Positions 39,778 to 51,917 of a stretch of 64,000 bases of DNA are shown here, one piece after another (position 1 is the stretch's first letter; every line of letters starts with the position of its first letter). Location: NCBI GenBank assembly GCA_028554755.1, contig JAPTOF010000010.1, positions 11,816,501-11,880,500 on the forward strand, read 5' to 3'. The DNA comes from Cordia subcordata (Eukaryota; Streptophyta; Magnoliopsida; Boraginales; Cordiaceae). The notes under the pieces were generated by a model that saw nothing but the letters and a program-made list of their open reading frames with translations, had not been told where the DNA came from and made no database searches. The position numbers were made by a program, and so were the translations under genes.

Positions 39778-41102
39778 ATAAGTGTTAGCTAAATATTCAT
39801 TATTGATTTTGATAATGAAAATATATATATGCATTATTTGACTAAAAAATTTCTTGTGAAAATGAGATGATATCAATATGAAGTTTTGAAAGATATGAAG
39901 ATGTGCAAAAAGCCTTATTTGAAGGAAGAAAAGATGAGAAGGCATAAGGAGGAGAAGAGAAGCCATAAGGGGTACCGGATTTGTTTTTCTTCTTGCTCTT
40001 TTTGTGAAATGCCTATATATTGTGTGGACTTGGCTCAAAATCTTTTTCTTATTCATAGCAAAAATTTTTAAGTCTTGCACATTTGAAATAACATATGCAC
40101 AAATGTATTTGAATGCACACGTAGAGTTAAAATGAGTTTTTGGGGCGTTTCAATTCACAACATGTGCTTACAAAATTATTCAAAATGATTTGAAGTGGTG
40201 AAATTTGCACTTTAAATGAACTTTGCAAAAATCTGGCTTTACTTCACAATCTGGAGTGGCCGGATCCCCATGGCCGACCGGCCGACCGGTGGGTCGCCTA
40301 CCATAACAGAGAGGTGAAGGAAAAAGCCGGACCCCCTAGCCGGTCGACCGACTAAGGCGTTCGGCCCAGTCAGAGAAGGAGAAGGGTAAGCCGGACGACC
40401 CAGCCGGTCGACCGGCTGAACGGGTGTTGTAATAAATGCACTAGCCATTTATTATCGTTCTGCAGAAAAGAATCACTCCTTCTTCACCTACCATAAACCC
40501 TAACCCCCAAATCTCTTTAAATACTCATTCAATACACTTTCTAATTATCAAATGAAGTGTGCTAAAGTGTTTATCATCATTCAATCCATCTTTGAGCCAT
40601 TCTTGCAATATATTTGAGCTTTCAAGAGCTTATTCATCTTCTTCTTGAAGAAAATCTCAGATTTAATCTTTTCTTATTCTTGAGTACATACACACTTTGA
40701 GAGCTGTAATCTTTGTAAGATTTATTCATTAAAACTTGTTAAGTGTGGGGAAATCCTATAGAGTAAATCTCTTGGATTCTTTGAAGTTAGGCTTCAAAGA
40801 GGTTGTAAGAACTTGGTTTGTGCTTCACCAAGTTTTGAAGAAGCATCTTAGTGGAGATCTTTGAAGTCCTAAGGGGAGCTTCCTTGGGCGGTGGACGTAG
40901 GCTTGGCTGAACCACCTTAAAATCGTTTGTTTCTCTTCTCCTTACACTTCTATTTTTATTCCTACTTACCTTGCTTATCTTGTGTTTGATATATTGATTG
41001 TTAGAAGTTGTAAATTTTCTGTAAAGTTTAAAAAACGAAAATTAGTATTAATATCTTAATTCACCCTCCCCCCCTTCTTAAGATATTTACACCCACAATA
41101 AG
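39778..41102 (+). mobile_element. Solo LTR of the Sirevirus-like family with perfect TSD
   Basis: The LTR occupies 39783-41097 (1315 bp), from TGTTAGCTAAATATTC to TTACACCCACA, the reverse orientation of 4676-5972. It is flanked by a perfect 5-bp duplication, ATAAG (39778-39782 and 41098-41102). It keeps GGTCGACC palindromes at about 40340 and 40400 and the TTGGGCGGTGGACGTAGGC segment. No internal region is left, so LTR-LTR recombination removed the rest of a full element. It lies roughly 1 kb upstream of the CDKA leader, and its own sense direction points away from CDKA. Confidence 0.95.
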
Positions 41103-43953
41103 TAAATCATTTTTGTCCTTATTTTGTTTAGTTAAAATCATTTATTTGATAAAAATCATTAAACCAATAGCATATCTAACAAAAAAATCAAATATTACTA
41201 GTATAACTATTGAATATCTATTATAGATGTACATTATTATTTTTAAGTTAAGAATTTAATTAACGATCAATTAAATATTTATTTGTCAGTCTAAAAGATT
41301 CATGATAAGTGTCACACCGAAATTTATGTGGTTTACTTATATTGTGTTATTACTTATTAAGTAGTACATTAATCTATTATTTTCTTATTCATTATTTATT
41401 TTATTTTTTACTACTTATTTATTATGAATACATATATATATATATATATATTTGTTTAGAAAAGGACTTTGAACAAGAAAACAATAAAAAGTTACATGAA
41501 TAAAAACTAAAAAGAAAAAACTATAAAAATTTAAAAGGAAGGGAAAGGAGAAAAGCTATAAAAAGCAAATAGAGAAGGGGAACGTGCTATGAACTTTTGA
41601 ACTTGCACCTTCAAAGACTCAAAGCTTGCATGCTATCACTAAGCTAAACAAACTCTTCTAGCATAACTCTTTACATTATGTATTTATACACACACACATA
41701 TCGGGCCAGGGTCAACAAACCCTGTCCTACTCCTCCCCGCCGAGGAGCTTTTTCAAAAAACTCCTATTCGTCCCCTGCGGTACTCCTACGGGGCGGGGTA
41801 GGGTGAGATACCATAGGGATCCCTATGTATAGGTGTGCATTTGTCAATTGTTGAGCAATGGGGATTTTTATGAATGTGGAAGACTTACCAAAGATTGAAG
41901 AAAAGTGTGGACTGTGAGAGAGAGTGGGGCGGGCTTTATACAAAAAATGGAAAATGTGAGTATGTAAACATCTCTGCCTAGGAGAAAGGGAGGATGTTTT
42001 GTGGTTTCTACTCATTTATTGGGTAAAGATTGAATCCGGTTAACATTTTAGTAGGATAGTCAAGCTAGTCCAAAAGTGACAAAACTGAAAATGATCGAAC
42101 TCTTACAAGCAAAATTGCTAAGGTCATTGACAAATGATTCAACTTACTTTTAAATATAAGGGCATTTGATTCGCGAAATTTTTTCTAGGAGAGAAATTAG
42201 TCATGTTAGATATTCATGTTTGGATTATAAAAATTTAACAAACCATTAGTGGGCATATCACGTTTTCAGTGATTTTTTATTTATGGAAAGGCATTTGATT
42301 TAAAATGCCACAAGATTCAGGGGAAGAAAAGGTAAAGTTAGGGATAGGGTTGAGCATGGGCCTTAAGAGTGCCTTTGATTTGTCTTTTTTATTTTATTTT
42401 TCATTAAAAAAATATTATAAGAAACTCATTTTGGTTACTTGATTTCGTGTTCATTTGCCAAAAACTAAAAATTGTTGTTTAGAAAATTAAAAAATATTAA
42501 AAAGATATTTTCACTATTTTCCAAATAATGTTTTTCAGTGAACACACATACACACACGATCTCTCTCACACATAATCTCTCTCTTTCTCTCACAAACTTT
42601 CTCATAATTATACTCACACAAATACTCTCATTCACTCACACATACACATTACACGCAATATACACACAACATACATTTAACACTTTACACACATTATACC
42701 TACTACACACACTATGCACATTATACATATTATATACTATACACTTACACACGCAACACATGCCATACCTATTATATATTACACATTATTAAACTACATA
42801 CACTACACATACTATCCAAATTATTCATACTACACATACTACACACATTACACACACACTAAACATATTAACACATACTACACATATTAATTACTATTCA
42901 CATTATACATATTACATACATTCCACACACTAAACACATTATACATATTATACATGTACTATGCACACTACAGGCATTACATATATTATATAAGTCAAAC
43001 CACACCTTATTCCACCAGGTAAGATTGCATTCTGCACGCTTGACATTTTGCTATAATACTTTATTAGGGGAATGGACTGTGTATATCTCTAATTTTTTAA
43101 CAAAACCAAAGCAAACCAAACCAAAACCTTATTCTACCAGGTGAGATTGGATTTCATACACACACATTTTACAGTAAAAAAAATTATTTGGAGTGGACTT
43201 TGTTTTACAACTCTAATTTCTTTTAGCACGTGGTCACCAAAAAAAAATAGAAAAATTAAGGAAAAAAAAGAGTGTAAATAAAAGCTTAATAAGGGAAATG
43301 CACTAAGAAACAGCTAATTGGATGAGCTTTATATTTCTTTTCCCATTTTATCCCCTGAAAATAAGAGCCCTTGTGCATTCTAGAAGCATAAATATTAGCA
43401 ATCTTCTACTTTATTACATTGTAGTTTCTCTGCCATATTGTATTTACAGCTCATTGACAAATAGGAAATAACCTTCCTAAGCTGACTTATATGAGGTTAT
43501 TTCTAGTGGGGTTAATATGAGTGATTTTGTCCTCCCAAGTTTAGGGTTTAGCATGCTAGTTTCTCAGCGATTTTATCTCCTGAGTTTGAAGGCCCAACTT
43601 AATGGTCTGGTATATCTTTACCTCATTCTTTGGTGGAATCTGTTGACAATTTTAGCTTTTAAGACGAAAAGTTGATAGTTTTCCTCTCGAGGTACTATTT
43701 TCAAAAGTATTTTACTATGTTGAACAGAGTCTTGAAGTAGTTTGCATGCCTCTTTCATAAGGACGGATTAAACTACCTAAGTTTCACGTATCGGCACCTG
43801 TGTCCATGCGTGTTTTTACTAGTTTCAATGTCATATGCCTGCTTATAGATGTTTTTGGATTCTTTGTTTACTCATAGGCATTCAAATTATCTTATGGTTA
43901 CTTTGTTCCTCTTATACATCATTTTATGTAGAGGTCATGTCGCTAATTATAGA
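41103..43953. other. Intergenic DNA with CA-rich tract
   Basis: No gene recognised. A GC-rich patch at 41700-41810 and a 430-base CA/TA-rich low-complexity tract at 42538-42970 (ACACAC, CATTATACATATTA words) stand out; open frames in it are compositional. Confidence 0.55.
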
Positions 43954-44270
43954 AACTATGGGATCTCTAGGAATTCATACAACTATAAGACCTGGTAAAT
44001 AGTTAAGAAGATCAATAAAAGAAGCAGTTGAGTGCACCCAACTACTGCTTTTATTAATCTTTTTAACTATGGGATGTCTAGGAATTCATACAACTATAAG
44101 ACCTGGTAAATAGTTAAAAAGATCAATCAAAGCAGTAGCTGGTAGTTGGGTGCACCAACTACTGCTAACTGTTACTTTTATTGATGTTTTTAACTATGTG
44201 ATCTGTAGGAATTCATGCAATTATAAGACCTGGTAGATAATTAAAAGGATCAATAAGAGTAGCAATTGGG
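43954..44270. repeat. Tandem array of three hairpin-forming units
   Basis: Units start with AACTATG at 43954, 44065 and 44192 and share GGAATTCATACAACTATAAG and ACCTGGTAAATAGTTAA. Units 1 and 2 fold on themselves: in unit 1 the arm at 43999-44030 pairs with 44039-44070 around AGTGCACC; in unit 2 the outer arms at 44110-44132 and 44177-44197 pair, with an inner stem around GGTGCACC. Unit 3 lacks the right arm. Confidence 0.8.
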
Positions 44271-45029
44271 CGACTAAAGTCCGATATTGTGCATTATGTG
44301 CTTGCTATGCTATCCATATGTTATCAACTGCCAAAGTAATTGAATGACCATCTTGCAAGGGTGACAAAGAAGTGAATCAAAAGATAGCCCAAGTTGCTGA
44401 CAAAAAGTTTGAGCAAAGCAAGCGATTCGATGAGGAGACTTGTTTCAGTTATCCAGCCCCAGAAAGATATGGCTGGATGCTCAAAGGATAGAGATAATAG
44501 CAAGCAGAATTTGGCTTCTATGGGTATTGTATTAAAAGATTGAACGACTATTGGCTAGAATGTTAGGAAAGAACATAGAACACAAGGAAATTTCATGTGG
44601 TTACTATGTGAAACCCCTACATGCATATCAACATCATGAAATGATCAATGAAATTCCACTATTGAGAAGTGGCTCCAGAGTGAAAATAGTTGGAACTTTA
44701 CCATAAATGACCTTTGCAAATGAGAGCAAAATATGCATTTTTTGGTTAGTACAGTTTTTCTTAATATGGCCCAGGTTTCTCTTTAAACTATCAAAGCAAA
44801 CTTATATCTTAATATGGGAGCTTGATTGTATGGATTTGAGGATGCTATTCATTCAGATGAACAATTGCCTCCTCTGTTAGTTTTATATGTGTGAGATTCG
44901 ATGGTGTTTTTGTTATCTAACTTAGTTTAGGTCTTTACCTCAACTCGTAGAAGGAGTAAAAACCCAAAAAACGCATTGAATCTTCTTTTAACATCTTCTT
45001 TCATCGCAAATAGTTAATTTTTTCACCTT
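44271..45029. other. Intergenic DNA before the copia remnant
   Basis: No recognised gene. A short plus-strand frame at about 44360-44490 reads like ordinary protein but matches no family I know. No 5' LTR for the downstream copia element is seen here. Confidence 0.4.
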
Positions 45030-45039
45030 CAATGGGTTG

Positions 45040-45860
45040 TTGGGGTATATCAATGGTACTCACGTTAAACCCAAAGCCAAACCTTCATCGCCTACATCTT
45101 CCTCTTCTACTGATCAATCTTCTGCCACTGTTGCTGCTAAAGACTCCTCTTCTACTATTGATATTGGTACGCTAGAATCATAGACACGTTACAATAGTTT
45201 TGTTCTTTCTTGTATCACTACAATCTTATTTGAAAGTCTTGTTCATCAATGTTCCTCTTTTGAGTCTGCCACTGAGTTGTGGAGTTTTCTTAAGGAGTCT
45301 TTTCTTCAACAATCCAATACACAAAAATCCTTACTTCGTGCTCAACTTCGTACTTTACGTAAAAGGTCTTCTTTTGCTGTGGATTACCTTCAACAACTTT
45401 AGACCATTTCTTTTGCCTTTTTTGCTGTTAGGGATGATTTCTCTTATGAGGACTTGGTCTTTGCCACTTTAGATGGTCTTCTAAAGGATTATTGTCCATT
45501 TGTGACTTCCATAAAAAATCTAGCTTCTTCTCTAACCTTCTCCCAACTTAAATCCAAATTATTGACATTTGAACAAAGAGCTCTTCTCAACAGTGATTCT
45601 TCGTTTCAGTCTGATAATGGCACCACTATTGCTTCGCATGTCTCATCTTTTTCTTCTGTCGTTCCTCAAGTTACTTTGCTTGCTACCCCTCACCTTTCCT
45701 TATAGATTTTGTCCTCTGTTTCCTCTCCTAAACAATCGTCTCCCTTTCTTACTAATTCTCAAAATGTCAAACCTAAGTGTTAGATATGTCATAAGGTTAA
45801 ACACACTATGGCCAAGTGTAGGAAACACTATAATCGCGTCAATCACTCTCAGCAATTTTC
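45040..45860 (+). pseudogene. Copia gag remnant
   Basis: Segments include ESLVHQCSSFESATELWSFL, SLLRAQLRTLRKRSSFAVDY and DLVFATLDGLLKDYCPFVTSI (UBN2-type copia gag), then a knuckle-like KC-stop-ICHKVKHTMAKC. Several in-frame stops interrupt it. Confidence 0.75.
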
Positions 45861-45929
45861 TCCTATTCCATAATCATATTTTGCTGGTTTCACTGCACAA
45901 CATAGCTCCTAACCCCTTCTTTTACCAAC

Positions 45930-46720
45930 TCCTCTTACTAATACTTGTATATCGGATTCTGGATCTTCCTCGCATATGATGCCTGATCCCTCTCTTCTTT
46001 AAACTTTCAGTCCATATCATGGTTTTGATCAAGTGTATGTCAGAGATGGTAAGGCTCCTTTGATTTCTCATACTGGTCAATCTCACTTTCATTCTGGTAG
46101 TTCATTTTCTTTCAATAATTTTTTGCATGTTCTGTAAATCACTCAGAGTCTATTATATGTTCCACAATTTACAAAAGATAATAATGTCTCTTTTGAATTT
46201 TGAATTTTGTTCAATTCAAAGCTTTAATAGAAAACTTGTTTGGCCATGATGGAGCTAAAGAACTTATTCAAGGGCATTTTAAATTGTTCTTAGTTGAGCA
46301 TGGTATTCAATATCACATATCTTGTCCTTACACCCTTGAACAAAATGGTCTCGTTGAAAGAAAAAATTGTTACATTACTGAAATGGACAAAACCTTAATG
46401 TTTCTTGCTTCTCTTCATAAGCAGTTTTGGTTGGGATCCTTTGTTACGACAATTTATTTAATTAACTGGTTGCATACACTAGTATTGTCTAACTCCAGTT
46501 TGTTTTTCAATTGCACAAAAAGGATCCTAACTATGAGTTGTTACGTACTTTTGGTTGTTTGTGTTTTCCGTATGTTGGTGCCGCCAAGTCCAACAAATTA
46601 AGTCCTAATTCTTTACAATGTGTCTTTCTTGGGTATGCACCTAATTATGCTGGATGTCATTGTTATTGTCCTCTAACTGGTCGTGTTATTCTGAGTCGGC
46701 ATGTTACTTTTCCTTAAAAT
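45930..46720 (+). pseudogene. Copia protease and integrase remnants
   Basis: The protease site ISDSGSSSHMMPD lies near 45950. After 46200 the integrase core resumes with FLVEHGIQYHISCPYT and EQNGLVERKN, then FGCLCFPYV and CVFLGYAPNYAGCHCY of the copia integrase tail. The HHCC zinc region and the first catalytic Asp are deleted between protease and 46200. Confidence 0.8.
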
Positions 46721-47359
46721 ATTTTTCCTTTTACGTCTTTCTTAGATAAGCCTGAGTCCAATTCTACGTGTTCTGCTTTTTCAAAACATGGGGTTAATAA
46801 GCTTATGTTGCCTAATGGAACATTGCCTCGTTCTCAAATTTCACATGATTTGTTCGGTGGTGGCATATCTCCAACTCCTTTTCATTTACCTTCACATATA
46901 AGCTTATCTTTATCTTTAAAAGCCTTATTTGCTCTATACCTTCTAGCTGGTGTTTCTCACTCAACCACTTTGACCCAGTCTCTTCTTGCTCCTCTTAATC
47001 AATCAGAAACAAAATCCTTATCACACCAGTGTCTCTTTCTCTCCATCTTCTGTTCAAAATTCATCCTCACACGTGTCTCTAATCGTTTGTCTATCTTCAG
47101 ACAATACGACGTCTCAACATTTACACGATTCTCTGTTCCCATACCAACATGCTGCTCCTGCTCTTGAGTCGACTCCAGTCCCTATTCAACGTTCTTCGCT
47201 TGTTCTCTCTCTTGTTAATAAGCCGTCTTTGCATCCTATGTTAACCAGGTCTCATGATTGTACTTGTGTGGCTTAGTCTTATCCTGACAATATTAGTTTT
47301 CATGTTCCATCACCAAATACTACTTCTGCGTTAGCTGATCATAAACCCACAACTTATAC

Positions 47360-48874
47360 TTAAGCTTCAAAATTAGTACATTGGCGACATGCTATGGATA
47401 ATGAGTATAATGCACTGATTAAGAATAATACTTGGGTTCTTGTCCCCAAACCTGCTTATGCCAATGTTATAGGGTGTAAGTGGGTTTTTTGAATTAAACG
47501 TAAGCTGGATGGTTCGATTAAGCATTGTAAAGCTCGTTTGGTTGCTAACGGTTTCAATCAGGAGGAAAGCTTAGATTACAAGGAAACTTTTAGTTCGGTA
47601 GTTAAGCCAAGTACAATATGAGTTGTTTTATTGTTGGCTTTATCTCTTGGTTGGGTATTATGGCAAGTTGATGCTAATAACGCTTTCTTGAATAGGTTTT
47701 TGGATGAAGAAGCTTTTATGTCTCTACCTTCAGGGTACTGTAATCCATTGTTTCCTAATCATGTATGTCGACTAACTAAAGCTTTATATGGACTCAAGCA
47801 GGCACCGTGTGCCTGGTTTTCAAGGCTTTCAACTATGCTTCATAAACTTGGCTTTCAATCCTCACAGTCATATTCTTCTCTATTTTTTTGTTGTCGTGGT
47901 TATGATATATTGTTGCTTCTAGTGTATGTTGACGACATAATTGTGATAGGAAGTAATGTTGCATTGGTAACTTCATTGGCTTGAATTCTCAATTCTCATT
48001 AAAGGATTTGGGTCCTTTGTCATTCTTTCTTGGCATTGAGTTATAGTCTACTGCTACTTGTTTTGTTTTGTACTAAAAGAAGTATATTAAGGATTTGTTA
48101 ATTAAAACTAAACTTTAGGATGCCAAACCAGTGGCAACTCCCATGGTTTCCATGACAAAACTCACGAAAAATAATAAGGATGTGTTTTTTGATCCACAAT
48201 TATATCGTAGTATTGTTGGGGTCTTGTAATATATTACAGTGACTAGACTGGATGTAGCTTATGCTAAACAATGTGTACTAGTTTATGAAGTCTCCTACAG
48301 AAGAGCATTAGACAGCGGTCATAAGGATTTTACAATATTTAAAGGGTACTTCTACCATGGTTCTTCATGTGCAGAGAATGTCTGACTTACAATTGTATGC
48401 TTATTCTAACTCTGATTGGGCAGGCTATACTGATGATAGAAAGAGTACTCATGGATATTGCATTTATCTTGGTCCTAATTTAATTTCTTTGTCTACAAAG
48501 AAGCAAATTGCGACAGCAAAGTCCAGTGCAAAAGTTGAGTATCGTGCCATAGCCTTTGCAATTGCGGAGTTATATTACTTAACTTATTTGCTTAAGGAAT
48601 AGAAGGTTGTTTCTATTTCACCTCCTATTCTATGGTGTGATAATATTGGTGCCACATACCTGATAGCAAATCTGGTATTCCATGCATGCACGAAACACAT
48701 TGAAATTGATTTTCATTTTGTGCATGACAAGGTTGTTTCTGGAGAACTTAAATTGCAATTTATTTCAACAACTAATCAAGTTGTAGCTATCATGGCGAAC
48801 CACTATCGTTGACTCGATACAAGTTTTTGCAAAACAAGCTTGCCATTCATGATCCAGCTACACTTGAGGGGAGC
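47360..48874 (+). pseudogene. Copia RT-RNase H remnant
   Basis: Motifs in order: KHCKARLVANGFNQEES, LWQVDANNAFLN, LTKALYGLKQAPCAWFSRL, the active-site YVDDII at about 47925, then RNase H with YSNSDWAGYTDDRKSTHGYC and KVEYRAIAFA. Stops and frameshifts occur at about 47490, 47620, 47985-48060 and 48600. Confidence 0.85.
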
Positions 48875-49060
48875 TGATAGGATGAGTAAATGTTTGAAAT
48901 TGAATTTTGTATTTTAGATTAGAGGACTAGTTGTATTATGTTTATGACTCTACCACATGTATCTATAAATACTTGTATCTATAATTGGAAGAATTAGTAT
49001 GTACAACAACAAAATCTTTACTTTATGTTTTGTTGCTAGTATTCTTTGCATGTTGGGTTT
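48875..49060 (+). repeat. 3' LTR remnant of the decayed copia element
   Basis: It begins TGATAGGATGAGTAAATG right after the polypurine tract. A TATA-like CTATAAATACTTG lies near 48963, as expected for an LTR promoter. The right boundary is uncertain because no partner LTR is present. Confidence 0.55.
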
Positions 49061-50135
49061 GGCATGGCGAGTAGAATGAAAAGGCTTGTAGTTATAGGTT
49101 GCGATGAATTTAATGCTCAAATTAGACTTAACATTTTTCAATAGTTGTAGGGGCTTGTAATCTTTCTCTGTTAGTTCACTAAAATGATGCATAAGGATTT
49201 AAATAGAATCTAAAATCACTGGCAAGGAGGGATGGTGGCCTTTATAAACTTATCATTGTTAGATATCATCAAGCTTGAATACATTTCATAGGATGTTTAG
49301 ACTGCTGCACTTGCTCACCCCTATTACTTCTTCTCAAAATGGTATTTTGACAGTATTTTTAGTGTGAAAATTAACCTTCACTGAACAAACATCCAGGTGA
49401 CTCATTTGGATTGACTTTTTTCATAATCACATCTTTTAATATACATATAACCATAAATCCACTCTACCTTCTCTGTGAACCCCTCGTATATTGCCACCAA
49501 CCCGCCATTTTCTACCACCTTTAAACCATTACTTTCCATCACATTTCCATAACCCGCCATTTTCTACCATCTCTAAACCACTACTTTCCACCACATTTCC
49601 ACTCTCTTTCTTTCAAGCCTCGGGCTTTGAAACGTAAACACTATTCCAAAGTTGTTCCTTAGCCTTATCATTTCAATTTGTAGGGAGAAAGAGCAAGTCT
49701 TCATTGTCCAATACTAGGACTAGTGCTCAGCTCTATTCTAAGAAATCTTATATAGTTGTTATGGATTTTGTAGTCTTCTTATCTTGAAAATGAAGTTGAA
49801 GATTCTATATCTTACTATTCTCGGGAAGCAGATGAATGTTCCTCAATATGCTTTTTAATTTTGAATAAAGTCATGTTTGCTTAAATTTTCATTTTTTTCC
49901 TCAAAATAAGTACACTATAATGGAAGGAAGAAATAATATCTTCAATGGGAGAGTAATTGAAGATCTTCCTGTTCTTCCCTTTATTGTATTCCAAACTTAT
50001 TCTTGTCTCAATTGGTCAATTATGTGACATTGGTGTATCCGAGACTTTATTATCATAATAATATTTTTGCATACATATACGACTTTGGATGTATAGCATT
50101 ATTAACAACTAATTACTTTTACCTCACCCATACTT
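49061..50135. other. Intergenic DNA with a short tandem duplication
   Basis: A unit of about 57 bases starting AACCCGCCATTTTCTACCA and ending CACATTTCC is repeated in tandem at about 49498-49610. No gene recognised. Confidence 0.55.
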
Positions 50136-50297
50136 GAACATGGTATTTGACAAGCGGGTGTAGCTTAATGGGAATATGCCTCATTTGAGACTAATAGGTT
50201 TCGAATTCGAGTCATCAATAGTGGTAGGTGAGAAATCACTATTGATCCCCTTTGGGAAAAAAAATTAAATAAGAAAAAAAAAGAACATGGTATTTGA
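50136..50297 (+). mobile_element. tRNA-derived SINE with perfect 15-bp TSD
   Basis: The body (50151-50282) has a pol III A-box-like TGTAGCTTAATGGG and a B-box-like GGTTTCGAATTCG about 35 bases apart, then a non-tRNA part and an A-rich tail from about 50259. It is bounded by GAACATGGTATTTGA at 50136-50150 and again, identically, at 50283-50297. These are the hallmarks of LINE-mediated SINE insertion. The A-box start is close to a tRNA consensus, but folding into a full cloverleaf was not established, so it is not a functional tRNA gene. Confidence 0.88.
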
Positions 50298-51917
50298 TTA
50301 ATACTAGTATTTTATCAAGTTTCATTGATATAAAACTTTACAACATAATAAGTTTTCAACAAGGTATTGTAATCTCATTTTCGACTTGACTTCAATGTTT
50401 AATAAGCTAAATTAATGCTTCATTCTAGAAAAACATATATATTGGTATGGAAAAAAGGAAAATTCAATGTTTAATAAGCTAAATTAATGCTTCACTCTAG
50501 AAAAACACATATATTAGTGTGGCAAAAAGGAAAGTTTAACTCACGTGCAAGGTACTTGTACTCTTTGTATTTATTCAATTCTTGGTGTAACGTCTTTGTT
50601 CTAATGATCTCTATTTTGAACTACAAAACAAAATATTAAACTTTTATGAACTTTATATTCAATTTAAATATCATGCCGTCCTTAATCATAGTTATAATAA
50701 TATTCATTCTTTTTGTTTTGGTCGAAATAATAATATTCATTCTACTGATTAAGAAACTTCAGTAAATTATACAATTCAAATTAAGATACTTCTAACACTA
50801 TACTCAACTACAAAGTTCAATATTTGGATGTAACAAATATAGTTTATGATGATATTAATGTTTAATATTGTTTTTAATTTCATATTTAAAAGGATCAAGA
50901 GTGCACAACAACAAACAAAACTAGTTGTTATGTGTATATGTTTGTGTGTGTATGTGTGTCTATATATATACTCCTAATTATATTTAGAAGTATAAGAAAA
51001 TTAATTAGTTATACTTGGCCCAAGCATAATAATTTTTAATGTAGCTAAAAGTTGATGCTACACTTGGAAGCATATCTAACATTTGTTATGTTTGAAGGTG
51101 TAACTAATGTATACATGAACCAAATAAATTTCAAAATTTTTACACTTTAAGATATAACAACTAAAAAATACAATTTTCAAATTTACATTAATCACAGTTG
51201 CAAGTGTAACAAAATTTTTGGTATCTTAGAAAAAACTCAAAAATTATTGTTACTGTTGGAATCTAACAAATATTTTGTCGAACTGAAATATATCCGCGTG
51301 TACAACTTTTCTCTTTGAGGCGATTTCTTGCAGTGTCATTCACGTATCAAGAAATGCTAATAGGGTGGCATATTGACTAGCAAAAAAGGTTCGACAAGAT
51401 TCTCTCCCTAGTGATTGGATTTTACACCTACCTGTGGGTTTGCTCCATGTTTTGAACTATATATATGATCTATTAGTGTTGGCTACTTGTACTGTTTTAT
51501 GTTTAGTCTAATGATATTAATATATTTTCGCTCAAAAAAAAATACATTGAGTCTAATAAATTGACTTAAAATGTCTAAATCCTTGACGAGATTAATAATG
51601 AATTCAAGTTATTATAAATTAAATATAGACCTCACATAAAAATGACGTGGATAGATTAAACAAGTATATATATCTAACAAAAATATCAAGAGAAATATTA
51701 GTAAACATTAAGTCATGATTATGCAGTATATATAAGAAAACACGAAAACCAAACTAGTTTCAACATATATAAGAAAACACGAAAACCAAACTAGTTTCAA
51801 CATTCTTTGTTTTGGTAAGTCTAGCTTCAACATTCTTAATTTAACACATACAATAACTTCCCATCCCTAAACGGTCTATTTTGCAAATTCATGGCACCAC
51901 AACTGCAAACAGTTCCA
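50298..51917. other. Intergenic DNA with tandem duplications
   Basis: Two notable duplications: a 73-base unit starting CAATGTTTAATAAGCTAAATT at about 50393-50538, and a perfect 37-base unit with AAGAAAACACGAAAACC at about 51729-51803. Otherwise AT-rich without a recognised gene; the 3' UTR of the CW/MBD gene should lie just left of 51918. Confidence 0.55.

Larger units (their letters stand above)
45030..49060 (+). mobile_element. Decayed Ty1/copia retrotransposon lacking its 5' LTR
   Basis: Gag, protease, integrase, RT and RNase H pieces follow one another on the plus strand, ending at a polypurine tract (CTTGAGGGGAGC, 48864-48874) and a 3' LTR start TGATAGGATGAG at 48875. Many stops and frameshifts, the missing integrase N-terminus and the missing 5' LTR make it inactive. 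The family differs from the Sirevirus-like element and reads like common RE1/Tnt1-type copia. Confidence 0.85.

Noticed and set aside
42538..42792. Thr/His/Leu-rich open frame
   Set aside because: Entirely a CA-rich low-complexity tract.
50151..50230. A tRNA gene
   Set aside because: A- and B-box-like words are present, but 15-bp target duplications and an A-rich tail show a SINE; no cloverleaf was established.
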